Shown here piece after piece: positions 9,687-20,244 of a stretch of DNA of 64,000 nucleotides. Where the stretch lies: positions 62,001-126,000 of the forward strand of contig NZ_JACGYX010000006.1 of the NCBI RefSeq assembly GCF_014119005.1, written 5' to 3'. Each line of letters begins with the position of its first letter. The first letter of the stretch is position 1. The DNA comes from Psychrobacter sp. GP33 (GTDB lineage Bacteria; Pseudomonadota; Gammaproteobacteria; Pseudomonadales; Moraxellaceae). The translations under genes and the position numbers were made by a program. The notes below the pieces were generated by a model that saw only the letters and a list, made by a program, of their open reading frames with translations, was not told the DNA's origin and ran no database searches.

Positions 9687-9777
9687 TGGCGGTGAAGGAG
9701 GGATTCGAACCCTCGATACGCTATTAACGTATACACACTTTCCAGGCGTGCGGTTTCAGCCACTCACCCACTTCACC
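9687..9777 (-). tRNA. tRNA-Ser (anticodon GGA)
   Basis: Read on the minus strand, the 7-bp acceptor arms GGTGAAG and CTTCACC pair. The anticodon loop CTGGAAA gives anticodon GGA, which reads UCC and UCU. A long variable arm (stem TACG...CGTA) is typical of serine tRNAs. The T-arm is GGGTTCGAATCCC, the discriminator is G and the 3' CCA is encoded. Length is 91 nt with CCA. It stands alone between the BMP gene and the nuclease gene. Confidence 0.97.
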
Positions 9778-9993
9778 GTTTGATAACTGCTTACCATCAA
9801 TGTGTTGCACGTCATTAAAATGGCGCGATATTGACAGACATCGGTTATTTTAGACGGCCTATTATAGCCGATAGTAGCGGCAATGTCACGACTTGCGCTT
9901 GCCAATCAAGAAAAATATGCTATATAGGTGCGTCTTTCATTATCTATCTGCGCCTGCTACGATAGCGTATTGCCAAAGAGAGTGAACTGTTAG

Positions 9994-10935
9994 ATGAGAA
10001 GTGATGTTATTGTTAACGATCAAAAAAAGCATATTGCCCCGCAGCCGTCTTCACTAATGCAGATTAGCCGTGTCAGTCTAACTGTGATAACGCTGCTTGT
10101 TGGGCTATGTATCAGTATTTTTCCGGCACAGGCGGAGGATTTATCGCAGTGCGGCGAGAATTTTTATGGCGGTGTTTATCCAGAATTTACCAATAGTAAA
10201 TTAAGTAAAGATACTCAAGCGTTATGTTTTAATGGCTTTGCGGTGATGTATTCTGATGTCTCGCGTACACCATTATGGTCAGCCGAGCATTTAACTCGTA
10301 AACGATTGCAGCAAGCCAAACAGATTGATCGTGAAGACAGTTTTCACGAAGAGAGCCGATTACCGCTGTCTGCGCGTGCCAAATTAGCGGATTATTCAGG
10401 CTCTGGCTTTGACCGTGGACATCTAGCGCCGAATGGTGATATGGCAAACCGCAATCAGCAGTATGATAGTTTCAGCCTTGCCAATATTGCCCCGCAGTCA
10501 CCACGTAACAATCGCTATATTTGGCGTAATATTGAATCAGTAACTCGCTATTTAACTCAGCAATATGGCGACACTTATACCATCACCGGCGTTGCCTTTA
10601 CCAATAAAAAGCTACAACGGCTCAAAGGGCGAGTACTGGTACCAAGCCACTTTTTTAAAGCCGTTTATATTCCTGCGATCAATAGTGCTGGCGTGTACTA
10701 TGCACCCAATGATGAGTCTGAGCGAATAGAAGTTATCAGCATTGATGAGCTGACAGCGCGTACTGGGATTGATGTCTTGCCGGTACTCGATCGCCAAGTA
10801 AAAGCGCAGTCCATGATGTTGCCACTCAAGGCAGGTGAGAAGATAGATGCTCCCGATGTGCCAACAGAAAAACCAAGCTGGCAACTTTTTGTTGTCGCCA
10901 TAATTGATTGGTTAATGGCGCAACTAAAAGCTTAA
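9994..10935 (+). CDS. Secreted DNA/RNA non-specific endonuclease (NUC family)
   Basis: A beta-beta-alpha-metal nuclease of the Serratia nuclease/NucA type, expected to cut DNA and RNA outside the cytoplasm. The DRGH active-site motif lies in GFDRGHLAPNGDM near residue 137. The metal-ligand and structural block SLANIAPQSPRNNRYIWRN follows, as the family requires. A hydrophobic stretch at about residues 27-47 ending in AQA is a signal peptide or anchor. The ATG at 9994 has an AGAGAG site upstream. Starting at the internal ATG at 10057 would give a more classical signal peptide and is an alternative. A hydrophobic C-terminal tail (WQLFVVAIIDWLMAQ) could be a second anchor. No inhibitor gene is recognisable beside it. 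Confidence 0.88.
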   Translation: MRSDVIVNDQKKHIAPQPSSLMQISRVSLTVITLLVGLCISIFPAQAEDLSQCGENFYGGVYPEFTNSKLSKDTQALCFNGFAVMYSDVSRTPLWSAEHLTRKRLQQAKQIDREDSFHEESRLPLSARAKLADYSGSGFDRGHLAPNGDMANRNQQYDSFSLANIAPQSPRNNRYIWRNIESVTRYLTQQYGDTYTITGVAFTNKKLQRLKGRVLVPSHFFKAVYIPAINSAGVYYAPNDESERIEVISIDELTARTGIDVLPVLDRQVKAQSMMLPLKAGEKIDAPDVPTEKPSWQLFVVAIIDWLMAQLKA

Positions 10936-11049
10936 TAACCAATTGTAAACTATTTATACGATAGCTTATTCTTTAAATAAATCTATTATTTAGATAAAAA
11001 AGCATTTATATAAGTAGCCTACTGCGCTTTTGAGAAATAGGGGAAACAT

Positions 11050-11313
11050 ATGATTGAACCTTTTGCAAATAATCATCAAAGCATGCAAATTGGTGATTTA
11101 GTTATCGAAAATCAAACCGATAAAGTGGTTATTTACGGTGACATTGATTTACAGCTAAATACTATCGGCTATGAGCAAGCTCAGCAATTACACGCGCTCA
11201 GTGGTAGAATTTTGCAAGCTTTTACTGAACATCCTGACTATAGTAAAAATGATGCGCTGTCAAAAGATAATAGTGACGCCACAGATGAGACTATAGACAA
11301 TCCCTTTCTGTAA
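11050..11313 (+). CDS. Small acidic hypothetical protein, 87 residues
   Basis: I do not recognise a named family. A good ribosome site (AGGGGAAA) precedes the ATG by five bases, and codon use is like the neighbours. The N-terminal two thirds look like a small folded domain (IGDLVIENQTDKVVIYGDID, then a helix GYEQAQQLHALSGRILQAF). The last 25 residues are acidic and probably disordered, ending in NPFL. There is no signal peptide, so it is cytoplasmic. It sits alone between the nuclease and a DUF2147 protein, all on the plus strand. Confidence 0.78.
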   Translation: MIEPFANNHQSMQIGDLVIENQTDKVVIYGDIDLQLNTIGYEQAQQLHALSGRILQAFTEHPDYSKNDALSKDNSDATDETIDNPFL

Positions 11314-11493
11314 CTATTTGATATAGTTTTTCTTTTATAGAAACATTTGTCTATAAAAATATACTGAGCAAAATTTGGAATTTGCTTATAATGAATGGAA
11401 CGACAGCCCAATATTGCTGCTATTTAATAGCAGAGTAGCTTTTATAATCTCACATTGCGTTCTACAATCTCATCTTACGAAAGGAGTCGATAT

Positions 11494-11877
11494 ATGAAGT
11501 TATTTACTAAAACTGTATTAACAGTTGCTGGTATCAGTATGGCAACTATGGCCTTTGCCGCAGATCCATTAGCCAATACCAGCTGGCAAACCTTTGAAGA
11601 CGGTAAGCCAAAAGGGGTGGTTAAAATCACTGAATCTAATGGCGTATTGACCGGTAAGCTTGTTGAAGCCAATACTGCCAAAGGCAAACAGTATGTCGGT
11701 ATGACCGTCATTGCTGGTCTAAAAGCTGATGGAAATGGCAAATATAGCGGTGGCACGATTACTGACCCAGCAAAAAATAAAACCTATCGTATGACTGCTA
11801 CGGTCAAAGGCGATACTATGGATTTAAAGGGTCACTTAGGTCCATTTACCCGTACGCAAACGTGGAAAAAGAAATAA
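11494..11877 (+). CDS. DUF2147 family secreted protein
   Basis: A 127-residue exported protein. Residues 1-22 form a signal peptide ending in AFA. The mature part begins ADPLANTSWQTFEDGKPKGVVKITE and has the strand pattern of DUF2147, a small beta-barrel-like family seen in many proteobacteria. A TMDLKGHLGPFTRTQTWKK ending is also typical. Function is unknown. The start at 11494 is fixed by AAGGAG seven bases upstream; an in-frame upstream start would disrupt the signal peptide. A strong terminator follows. Confidence 0.88.
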   Translation: MKLFTKTVLTVAGISMATMAFAADPLANTSWQTFEDGKPKGVVKITESNGVLTGKLVEANTAKGKQYVGMTVIAGLKADGNGKYSGGTITDPAKNKTYRMTATVKGDTMDLKGHLGPFTRTQTWKKK

Positions 11878-11942
11878 GGGAATAAATGCAGCACCCTTAT
11901 TTAATGTATGGTTTTTCAGTGTTAGTACTATAAATAGTTAGT

Positions 11943-11979
11943 AAAAAACCCCGCATACCGATTGGTATGCGGGGTTTTT
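11943..11979. terminator. Bidirectional terminator between the DUF2147 gene and the P-II gene
   Basis: AAAAAACCCCGCATACC and GGTATGCGGGGTTTTT pair around the loop GATT. A-tract and U-tract on both sides allow it to serve the convergent genes in both directions. Confidence 0.92.
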
Positions 11980-12041
11980 AATGAGCGTTTCTTAATTCTG
12001 TAGCGTACATTTATCAAGCTGTTAAGAAGCTGGTTGTCCGC

Positions 12042-12755
<714 letters not shown>

Positions 12756-13610
12756 TTATTCTTTAGGAAATAATAGATAAGGGATTTTGGTGGTGCCAAG
12801 CAGTTTTTTGGTGTCACTGCCTTGTAGCAGTTCGCGCAGGCGTGATTGCCCAAAAGCACCAGTCATTAACAGCCCAATCTGATGCTCTTCTAGATAAGAG
12901 CTTAAAGATGCGCTGACATCGCGACTTTCTATTAATGTCTTTTTGCATTGAATCCCGGCTTGCTTTAATCGGGCATAGGCTTCGCGTAAGGCATCGCAGT
13001 TTGTGGCATTTTCTTTGCCAATCATAACGATATGAATGGTTAATGCACGTACTAAGGGTGTTTTACACAGCCATTTCAGCATTTTATGAGAGGTTGGGCG
13101 ATTATCAAAGGCAAATAAAGCAGTGGTCGGCGCTAAAAAATGCACGTGGGTGACAAGCACCGGACATTGGCTTAAACGCACCAGCTCACTCAAAGTCAGC
13201 TTGCAGGTGAGATGATGACCGATGACCACCAGTTGCGATTTTTCATCGACATAATCTAAGCTCTCAACCAGTGGCTCGTGCCGATGTAAGGTATAGACTG
13301 GTCGTTTATAATGCTGTTGTCCGCAGTAAGCAGTAGCTTGATGCAGCAAGAGTTTACCTTGTGCTTTTAATTCTGAATTGCTTAAATGCTCTTTAGTGGT
13401 AAATTCTTCCAGCAAGGCGCTTTCATCATCAATATTTAAGCAGCCTGAATAATTAATCGCGGCTTTTTGTTGTAGACTTGGCACAGAGTAGAGCAAGCCA
13501 ATGGGCGCTTGCAAACGTACCGCTGCCCACATGCTGGCATCTAGTACCGCTTGCACATGGTCTGGGCAGTCTAAACAGGCAATCACACTATCAGGTTTCA
13601 AATTACTCAT
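12756..13610 (-). CDS. Universal stress protein family, tandem UspA domains
   Basis: A 284-residue cytoplasmic protein with two UspA-like folds. The first (about residues 1-145) begins SVIACLDCPDHVQAVLDASMWAA and contains SQLVVIGHH. The second (about 160-284) ends with LLMTGAFGQSRLRELLQGSDTKKLL, matching the ATP-binding G-2x-G-9x-G(S/T) pattern of nucleotide-binding Usps only loosely. It is 61 bp or more downstream of a SulP transporter gene on the same strand. SulP and Usp genes often sit together, so it may be co-transcribed and could modulate the transporter; that is inference. Confidence 0.9.
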   Translation of the reverse strand: MSNLKPDSVIACLDCPDHVQAVLDASMWAAVRLQAPIGLLYSVPSLQQKAAINYSGCLNIDDESALLEEFTTKEHLSNSELKAQGKLLLHQATAYCGQQHYKRPVYTLHRHEPLVESLDYVDEKSQLVVIGHHLTCKLTLSELVRLSQCPVLVTHVHFLAPTTALFAFDNRPTSHKMLKWLCKTPLVRALTIHIVMIGKENATNCDALREAYARLKQAGIQCKKTLIESRDVSASLSSYLEEHQIGLLMTGAFGQSRLRELLQGSDTKKLLGTTKIPYLLFPKE

Positions 13611-13671
13611 AACACAACCACATCATTTTAGTCATAATCAATCGTCGCAAGACATGAGCTAGTGAAACGAA

Positions 13672-15171
13672 TTAATCGAGCAATCCAATATCACGGCGGT
13701 CGTGAATAGAGAAGCGATCAATTAGCGTACGGCTGGCGTTATTTAGTCCAACCACTTTGACATCAATACCTTCGCGCTGCAAGCGCATGACCAGTTTGTC
13801 GAGTGTATCAACGGCACTGACGTCCCAAAAGTGCGCTTGACTAACGTCAATATGAACGTTGTCTAGCGCTTCTCGGGTATCAAAACTCTGTAAAAATTGT
13901 GTTGTAGAGGCGAAGAAAACTTGCCCTTGAACATAGTAATAGCGGGTATTATTATCGTCATCGTACTCACTAAATACGGTTAAAAATTGCCTGATTTTAT
14001 TAGCAAAGAATAACGCTGAGAGTAGGACACCAACGCCGACACCATATGCCAAATTATGCGTAAAGACGGTGGTCAATACGGTCGATAACATAACGATATT
14101 AAAAGACATGGGATGGGTTTTAAACTCGCGAATAGACTGCCAGTTAAAAGTACCAATCGACACCATAATCATCACGGCAACCAGCGCCGCCATTGGAATT
14201 TGGCTGACCCATTCACTTAAAAATACCACCATAAGGAGTAGCACTACACCGGCAATTAAAGTCGATAAGCGCGTACGTCCGCCAGATTTGACGTTAATCA
14301 TCGACTGACCAATCATCGCACAACCTGCCATCCCACCAAAAAAGCTCGTCACCACGTTAGCAATACCTTGTCCACGACATTCGCGATTTTTATTACTTGG
14401 GGTATCAGTCAGCTCATCGACAATAGTAGCGGTCATCATGGACTCTAACAGTCCAACAATCGCTAGCGTAATAGAATAAGGCGCGATAATCACTAGCGTA
14501 TTCAAATTCAGCGGAATGTCCGGTAATAAAAACATCGGTAGCGAGTCTGGCAGCTCGCCCATACTACCCACATTGCGGATGTCTAAATTCATATACATGG
14601 CCACAATCGTCAGACCCACAATACATACCAGCGGTGAGGGCAGTACGCGCCCGATTTTGGGTATCAATGGAAATAAGTAAATAATAGCAAGTCCTGCTGC
14701 GGTCATGATATAAACCGTCGTGCCGACCCGTTCCGTCATCGGGTTCAGCTCAGGGAGTTGGGCGGCAAATATCAAAATTGCGAGCGCATTAACAAAGCCA
14801 ATCACCACGGAGCGCGACACAAAACGCATCAAGTTACCCAGCTTTAAGATGCCCATGACAATTTGGATGACGCCACATAATAATGTGGCTGCCAATAGAT
14901 ATTGTAGACCATGGTCAGCGACCAAAGTCACCATCACCAATGCCATCGCACCGGTTGCCGCTGAAATCATCCCCGGACGTCCACCAACAAAACTAATCAC
15001 TACCGCAATACAAAACGAAGCGTATAACCCCACTTTAGGATCAACGCCGGCGATAATAGAAAAAGCAATGGCTTCTGGAATCAGTGCCAATGCGACCACG
15101 ATACCCGACAGGATATCGCCTCGCACGTTAGAAAACCATTCGTCACGTACGCTATCAAAGAAAGAGGTCAT
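13672..15171 (-). CDS. SulP-family inorganic anion transporter with STAS domain
   Basis: An inner-membrane SLC26/SulP transporter of about 499 residues. The transmembrane core starts with [21 protein letters not shown] and GLYASF, as in the branch that includes bicarbonate or sulfate carriers. A C-terminal STAS domain (about residues 415-499) contains [22 protein letters not shown]. The transported anion cannot be assigned by reading. An upstream in-frame ATG at 15189 would add six residues. Neither start has a clear ribosome site, and I chose 15171 because relatives begin close to the FFDSVRDEW stretch. The universal stress gene lies downstream on the same strand. Confidence 0.92.
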   Translation of the reverse strand: MTSFFDSVRDEWFSNVRGDILSGIVVALALIPEAIAFSIIAGVDPKVGLYASFCIAVVISFVGGRPGMISAATGAMALVMVTLVADHGLQYLLAATLLCGVIQIVMGILKLGNLMRFVSRSVVIGFVNALAILIFAAQLPELNPMTERVGTTVYIMTAAGLAIIYLFPLIPKIGRVLPSPLVCIVGLTIVAMYMNLDIRNVGSMGELPDSLPMFLLPDIPLNLNTLVIIAPYSITLAIVGLLESMMTATIVDELTDTPSNKNRECRGQGIANVVTSFFGGMAGCAMIGQSMINVKSGGRTRLSTLIAGVVLLLMVVFLSEWVSQIPMAALVAVMIMVSIGTFNWQSIREFKTHPMSFNIVMLSTVLTTVFTHNLAYGVGVGVLLSALFFANKIRQFLTVFSEYDDDNNTRYYYVQGQVFFASTTQFLQSFDTREALDNVHIDVSQAHFWDVSAVDTLDKLVMRLQREGIDVKVVGLNNASRTLIDRFSIHDRRDIGLLD

Positions 15172-15499
15172 AAATAAACTGTATACCATTAAGGTAAAAT
15201 AGAAGTAAAAACAGGTAAGAATAGATAGCGGTCATAATGTTAGACTAAAACGTTAAAACATAATGCCAAGTACAGTGCTAGCCGCTGGCTATGAAAACAT
15301 GCGCATAATAGCACATAGAGATAAAAAAGCAGTATCGAAACCTGAACGATACCGTTATCATGCTAAACCCATTATCCCATAATACTGGGTATGATATATG
15401 TTTTAGTCTGCCACTTATTGTTATGACAGGCTTGTCTTATATTAGCCTTATCCGCTTAGCCAATTCACTCTTATACATTGCTTTGAAAAAGGAAACCCC
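15172..15499. other. Divergent promoter region between the SulP gene and murD
   Basis: This 328-bp gap contains a GTATCG/CGATAC hairpin at 15332-15352. I see no gene and no clear promoter motif that I would defend. Confidence 0.5.
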
Positions 15500-16963
15500 A
15501 TGACCCCTCTTGTTGCAACAGAATCTGCCACTCATCATATTATCGATTCACAGCATCAGCGTGGTTTACAAGTAGTGGTTGGATTGGGTCAGTCGGGGCT
15601 GTCTGTGGTGCATTATTTGGCTGAGAAAGGCTATGAGGTTGCTGTAACCGATAATCAGAATACGCCAGCACTGGCAGAGCAGCTACCAGAGTCAGTGACT
15701 ATCTGTCAGTTTGGTGCGATTGACAGTGAGTTGTTGCAGCAAGCCGCGCGTATTATTATCAGCCCGGGTATTTCACTGGCTACCCCAGCTATCGCCTTAG
15801 CTCTTGAAGCGAACATTCCAGTCGTCAGTGATATCCAGCTGTTTTGTGACGCGTGCACTGTTCCTATAATTGCCATTACCGGTTCTAATGCCAAAAGTAC
15901 CGTCACCACTTTAGTAGGAAAAATGGCGGCTGATGCTGGGGTTAATGTCGGTGTTGGTGGCAATATTGGTATTCCTGCCCTCAACTTACTTGCTAATGCT
16001 GATATGCAGCTGGCGGTACTTGAGTTGTCCAGTTTCCAACTTGAAACTGTGACCAATCTTGGCGCGCAAGTAGCAACGGTACTTAATATGTCACCTGATC
16101 ATCTTGATCGCCATGGTGATATGTCGCGCTATCAGCAAGCCAAGCATCGCGTATTTCAAGGAGCAAAATCAGTGGTCATTAATCGTGATGATACACTGAC
16201 GCATCCAGAAGCGGCGGTGCAATTACCATGCGTTAGTACCGGCATTGATGCTCCTGATGTTGGTCAATACGGGTTGATTGTTGATACAGACGGACAAACT
16301 TATATTGCTCGTGGTACCGAACGCCTGTTATCAGCAGATCAACTGCCCATCAAAGGTCGCCATAATATGCTCAATGCCCAGTCAGCCTTAGCACTTGGCG
16401 AGCTAGCCGGACTGTCTTTATCGTCGATGCTCAGTACTTTGCAGCAATTTACTGGATTGGATCACCGTTGCCAATATGTCCGAACTATTGCCGGAGTCGA
16501 TTATTTTAACGACTCTAAAGGCACTAATATCGGCTCGACCATGGCGGCTATTGAGGGTCTGGGGGCGGTCTATGCGCCTAAAGGTGGCAAGCTGCTATTA
16601 ATCTTAGGTGGTCAAGGGAAAGGGCAGGAGTTTGGCGAGCTAGCTCCTTTTATCAATCGTTATGTTAGCCACGTGCTGTGTATCGGTGCCGATGGTGAAA
16701 AGATTGAGCAGCATTTACGCGCCGCAAAGCTAAGTGATGAGGTGGCGTTACAGCAATGTCAGTCGCTTGATAATGCGTTTGTTATTATCCAGCAGTTAAC
16801 AGATAAACAGGCAAGTGATAAGAGTGATAAGTCAGACATACAGGTTGTGTTGTTATCACCTGCTTGTGCCAGCTTTGATCAATTTAGTGGCTACGAGGCG
16901 CGGGGGGAATATTTTAGCCAACTGGTTGTCCAATTAGATTTAGATGCTACAACGGCACGTTAA
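15500..16963 (+). CDS. murD: MurD, UDP-MurNAc-L-Ala:D-Glu ligase
   Basis: The cytoplasmic ligase that adds D-glutamate to UDP-MurNAc-L-alanine. It has 487 residues against about 440 in E. coli; the extra length is an N-terminal extension and a Lys/Ser/Asp-rich insert near residue 440. The dinucleotide-fold start VVGLGQSGLSVVHYL, the ATP loop ITGSNAKSTVTTLVG near residue 127, and the NMSPDHLDRHG and FNDSKGTNIGST motifs are all present. AAGGAAA precedes the ATG. It is 12 kb from murE-murF-mraY and is followed by ftsW after an unusually long 431-bp gap. Confidence 0.97.
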   Translation: MTPLVATESATHHIIDSQHQRGLQVVVGLGQSGLSVVHYLAEKGYEVAVTDNQNTPALAEQLPESVTICQFGAIDSELLQQAARIIISPGISLATPAIALALEANIPVVSDIQLFCDACTVPIIAITGSNAKSTVTTLVGKMAADAGVNVGVGGNIGIPALNLLANADMQLAVLELSSFQLETVTNLGAQVATVLNMSPDHLDRHGDMSRYQQAKHRVFQGAKSVVINRDDTLTHPEAAVQLPCVSTGIDAPDVGQYGLIVDTDGQTYIARGTERLLSADQLPIKGRHNMLNAQSALALGELAGLSLSSMLSTLQQFTGLDHRCQYVRTIAGVDYFNDSKGTNIGSTMAAIEGLGAVYAPKGGKLLLILGGQGKGQEFGELAPFINRYVSHVLCIGADGEKIEQHLRAAKLSDEVALQQCQSLDNAFVIIQQLTDKQASDKSDKSDIQVVLLSPACASFDQFSGYEARGEYFSQLVVQLDLDATTAR

Positions 16964-17394
16964 AACAGTGTCCAATTATCCTTAAAAAGTTAAAGTAAAG
17001 GACAATTACAATCGGCTAAACTTAATGGGTTCAGCCGATAAATCATTGTTTTACTGCATTATTACTGCTACTGTCGCATACTAAATATCTCTGACTACTG
17101 TGAGTTTGAAATTTGCTGCTAAAATACTTTTTTTAACCATGTTTCTTGTATAACGTATTTTTGATAAATCGTGTTTTTTAAAAGCGAGCGTATGACAAAA
17201 ACAAAGTTAGTAAGGTTAAAAACAGTAAGATTAAAAATAGCGAAATCATTTTATTAATCCACTCAGTAGTTGTCCGCTTAAACAATTACGCTGTAGTTGA
17301 GTAACGGTCTAGGTTTTCTGAAGTAAACGGTGGCGTTCAATAAACGCCGTGTTTTTTGTTTGTTAGTGTATCTAAAATCAGTGTATCTAAAACT
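16964..17394 (+). other. Intergenic region between murD and ftsW
   Basis: A 431-bp AT-rich gap inside what is usually a tight gene pair. An ATCGGCT...AGCCGAT stem-loop at about 17010-17039 follows murD and has a short T-rich tail, so it may be a weak terminator. A 21-codon basic reading frame near 17191 is not supported. ftsW may therefore have its own promoter here. Confidence 0.55.
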
Positions 17395-18591
17395 ATGGCG
17401 CTCTCTTTTCTATCTCGTATTTCCCAATCGTTTCAGTCAACGTCCGGCTCAGACGATAGGCAGTTGTTGCCTTCGGCGCGCGCGACGTTATTGGCCAGTG
17501 TCGGTTGTATGTTGGTACTCAGCTTATTGATGGTGGCATCGGCTTCTATCCCTTTTGCCCTTAATCGCGGTATGACCGAGCTACACTTTTTCAATCGGCA
17601 GTTACTGTATATGGGTATTGGCTTGGTTTTTGCCATTATTCCCTATTATTTGGTGCCGCTTAAAATGCTATATCAGACGACGACACAATTCGTCTTATTA
17701 GGCATCACCGGTTTACTATTGGTTGCCGCGCTATTTGGGACGCCCATTAATGGCTCAAAGCGCTGGCTAAATTTAGGCTTTCTAAATTTTCAGGTGGCTG
17801 AACTGGCAAAGCTGGTAGTGATTATTTTTGTTGCCGACTTTGTAGTGCGTCGCTCGTTTGAGGTGCGTAACGGCTGGGATGGTTTTTTACGTATTTCTTT
17901 AGTCATTGGCTTATTGACAGTATTGCTGCTATTACAGCCGGATTTTGGCTCATTGGTGGTGATTGTTGGCACTGTATTTGCGATATTTTATATTGCTGGT
18001 GCGCCTTATAAGCAGTTTATTGCACTGGGCACGGTAGTCGGTGTGTTAGCGGTGATGGCGGTGGCTTTTGTACAATATCGTCTGACGCGGGCGCTATCAT
18101 TTTTAGACCCCTTTGATGATATACAAGATACGGATTATCAGCTGGCACGAAGCCTAATTGCCTTTGGTCGTGGGCAGTTTACGGGAGTCGGTTATGGGGA
18201 AAGTGTGCAAAAGCTGTCACATTTACCCGAAGCGCATACCGACTTTCTATTAGCCATTACCGGTGAGGAGCTTGGCTTTGTTGGCGTTGCAACGATTTTG
18301 CTGTTAGAGACGCTGATTATTGGTAGTGCCATGCGCATCAGCTACAATGCGCTAAAACGTCGGCAAATGCGTATGAGCTATACTGCGTTTGGTATTGCTA
18401 TTATTTTTATTGCGCAAACAGTGATCAATGCGGCAATGAATATGGGTGCAATGCCGACCAAAGGTTTGACCATGCCGTTCTTTAGTTATGGTGGTTCATC
18501 GATGTTAATCAGCTTGATTATGGTGGCGATTCTACTTAAAATTCATAAAGAAAGCCCTGAAATTGAAAAAAGCCAATGTCGTTATTATTAG
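17395..18591 (+). CDS. ftsW: FtsW, septal peptidoglycan glycosyltransferase (SEDS family)
   Basis: A SEDS polytopic membrane protein that polymerises lipid II at the septum together with FtsI. It has 398 residues and about ten membrane segments after a 30-residue cytoplasmic N-terminus. Family motifs are NGSKRWLNLGF near residue 120, LLQPDFGSLVVI near residue 180, LPEAHTDFLLAITGEELGF near residue 275, and KGLTMPFFSYGGSSML near the end. The ATG at 17395 is preferred to an in-frame TTG at 17356. Its position after murD supports FtsW over RodA. A terminator follows within 20 bp. Confidence 0.95.
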   Translation: MALSFLSRISQSFQSTSGSDDRQLLPSARATLLASVGCMLVLSLLMVASASIPFALNRGMTELHFFNRQLLYMGIGLVFAIIPYYLVPLKMLYQTTTQFVLLGITGLLLVAALFGTPINGSKRWLNLGFLNFQVAELAKLVVIIFVADFVVRRSFEVRNGWDGFLRISLVIGLLTVLLLLQPDFGSLVVIVGTVFAIFYIAGAPYKQFIALGTVVGVLAVMAVAFVQYRLTRALSFLDPFDDIQDTDYQLARSLIAFGRGQFTGVGYGESVQKLSHLPEAHTDFLLAITGEELGFVGVATILLLETLIIGSAMRISYNALKRRQMRMSYTAFGIAIIFIAQTVINAAMNMGAMPTKGLTMPFFSYGGSSMLISLIMVAILLKIHKESPEIEKSQCRYY

Positions 18592-18607
18592 TAACCAAAC
18601 TGTTTAT

Positions 18608-18638
18608 AAAAAAGCGTCGCATATAGCGGCGCTTTTTC
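18608..18638 (+). terminator. Terminator after ftsW
   Basis: AAAAAGCGTCGC and GCGGCGCTTTTT pair (one G-T) around ATATA, with a U-tract on the plus strand. It lies between the convergent ftsW and gluQ. Confidence 0.85.
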
Positions 18639-18656
18639 TATGCTTAGTATTTATAT

Positions 18657-19610
18657 CTAAAGCTGAGGACTGTTTAACGCTTGCTTACCTTGCAGCGGAG
18701 TGTTGTCCCATTGAGCAATGGCTTGCTGGAGCATACGCGCAGGCGTGTCCATATCTACGTTTGGCTGCTGTAATAGCTGTAATGCTAGCGCCAGCAGGGC
18801 ACTTGGTTTGCGCGTATCAATGGGCTGAGCCAGGTTTTGTTTGGATAGTTTTTGTCCATTGGTATGGCATATTAGCGGCAAATGATACCAATGATCTATG
18901 CTGGGCAGCTTTGAGGCGTGCATAATGCTGATTTGCGCAGCGGTCAGCGGTAGAATATCAAGACCACGCATCACATGGCTAATATGCTGTAGTCCGTCGT
19001 CAATGCTTGCCGCTAAGATATAATTGATCATGCCATCTTGCCGGCGCACCACCATATCCCCTAAAGTTTGCTGCGGATTTTGCCACTGTAATCCCTGAAT
19101 ACTGTCAATAAACCCAATCAGATGATTGGGCAGTTGCAAGCGTAGCTTATGGGTATACAAATTCAGCTTAGCGTCCACACAACAGCGCGGATAACGTTGG
19201 TGTTCTGCTCGCTGCTTATAACTGTCTTGATTATCCTGCTGAGACCAATAGTGCGCAAGGCTTTTACGCGAGCATTGACAACCATAAGTAAGCGGGCGCA
19301 GCAATGAGGACAAATAATCATTATAGATGTCAATACGCTCCGACTGATAAATCACGTCGCCATCCCAATGCAAACCTAGCGCTTCCAAATCGATCATAAT
19401 CTGTTCGCTAAATTGCTGAGCGCAGCGGTCAGTATCTGTATCCTCAATACGCAAGCGCCAAATACCGCCCAAAGATTTAATATGACAAAAACTTGCCAGT
19501 GCTGTGGTCAGTGAGCCCAAATGCAGCTCACCCGTTGGCGAAGGGGCAAAGCGCCCGATGGGTTGTCTTTTTACCAATGATATATCGGTAGGGGTATGAA
19601 TAAGTGTCAA
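18657..19610 (-). CDS. gluQ: GluQ-RS, glutamyl-queuosine tRNA(Asp) synthetase
   Basis: A shortened glutamyl-tRNA synthetase (317 residues, no anticodon-binding domain) that attaches glutamate to queuosine 34 of tRNA(Asp). The class I HIGH-type motif is [16 protein letters not shown] at residues 22-37, IEDTDTDR follows, and the KMSKS-type motif is KLSKQN near residue 255. The zinc-binding cysteines are seen as GCQCSRKSL and YPRCC. It lies downstream of dksA on the same strand with a terminator between, the arrangement known from enterobacteria, where gluQ expression depends on read-through from dksA. Confidence 0.94.
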   Translation of the reverse strand: MTLIHTPTDISLVKRQPIGRFAPSPTGELHLGSLTTALASFCHIKSLGGIWRLRIEDTDTDRCAQQFSEQIMIDLEALGLHWDGDVIYQSERIDIYNDYLSSLLRPLTYGCQCSRKSLAHYWSQQDNQDSYKQRAEHQRYPRCCVDAKLNLYTHKLRLQLPNHLIGFIDSIQGLQWQNPQQTLGDMVVRRQDGMINYILAASIDDGLQHISHVMRGLDILPLTAAQISIMHASKLPSIDHWYHLPLICHTNGQKLSKQNLAQPIDTRKPSALLALALQLLQQPNVDMDTPARMLQQAIAQWDNTPLQGKQALNSPQL

Positions 19611-19713
19611 AATAGATAACTGTCGAAAGTAGAAGAATATAGATAGAATAAAGAAAGTGATTATAAAAAGATATCAATAAAATTCAGATATTTTGTGAGC
19701 CATATATTATTGC

Positions 19714-19751
19714 CATAAAAAAATAAGCGACCTGTTTAAAGGTCGCTTATT
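19714..19751 (-). terminator. Terminator between dksA and gluQ (minus strand)
   Basis: AATAAGCGACCT and AGGTCGCTTATT pair around a six-base loop, followed on the minus strand by seven or more Us. Transcripts from dksA must read through it to reach gluQ unless gluQ has its own promoter. Confidence 0.88.
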
Positions 19752-19806
19752 AAAAGAAAATAATCGTTAAGGATAATAAGGCGCTTATAGAGCCACTATA
19801 AACTTA

Positions 19807-20244
19807 TTATGCCCCTTGATTTTGACGCTCTTTTATTTCAGATAATGTTTTGCAGTCGATACATTGAGTAGCTGTTGGACGTGCTTCTAGGCGACGCAAG
19901 CCAATCTCAACACCGCAAGTGTCGCAGAATCCATAATCATCTCCATCGATTTCTGCCATCGATTTGTCAATTTTACGAATCAGCTTACGTTCACGGTCGC
20001 GCGTACGCAAAGTCAATGCAAACTCTTCTTCTTGGGTTGCCCGGTCATTGATATCAGGCATGGCACTCGACTCATCTTGAATATAGGTCTTCGTGCGGTC
20101 TGCTTCGCCAACCAGCTGTTCTTTCCAATCCAATAAGATGGCTCGAAAATGCTCTAATTGCGCTTCAGACATATATTCTTCATCGTCAGCAGGCACATAT
20201 GGGGTGAACTTAACATCACTTGGGTTGGTCGTCAGGGTGCTCAT
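19807..20244 (-). CDS. dksA: DksA, RNA polymerase-binding transcription factor
   Basis: A 145-residue protein that enters the RNA polymerase secondary channel and, with ppGpp, adjusts transcription of rRNA and amino-acid genes. The coiled-coil tip carries the acidic motif MPDINDRATQEE near residues 69-80. The C4 zinc finger has CDTCG near residue 113 and CIDC near residue 134, and GLRRLEARPTA lies between them. Length is close to E. coli DksA (151). An AGGAGACC ribosome site precedes the ATG. gluQ follows, as is common. Confidence 0.97.
   Translation of the reverse strand: MSTLTTNPSDVKFTPYVPADDEEYMSEAQLEHFRAILLDWKEQLVGEADRTKTYIQDESSAMPDINDRATQEEEFALTLRTRDRERKLIRKIDKSMAEIDGDDYGFCDTCGVEIGLRRLEARPTATQCIDCKTLSEIKERQNQGA

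Noticed and set aside
17191..17256. A 21-codon basic frame between murD and ftsW
   Set aside because: Too short and its repeats come from AT-rich DNA; no terminator or clear ribosome site.
18563..18925. A 120-codon plus-strand frame overlapping ftsW's end and gluQ's 3' part
   Set aside because: It runs antisense through gluQ, has odd composition and no ribosome site; gluQ is clearly the real gene.
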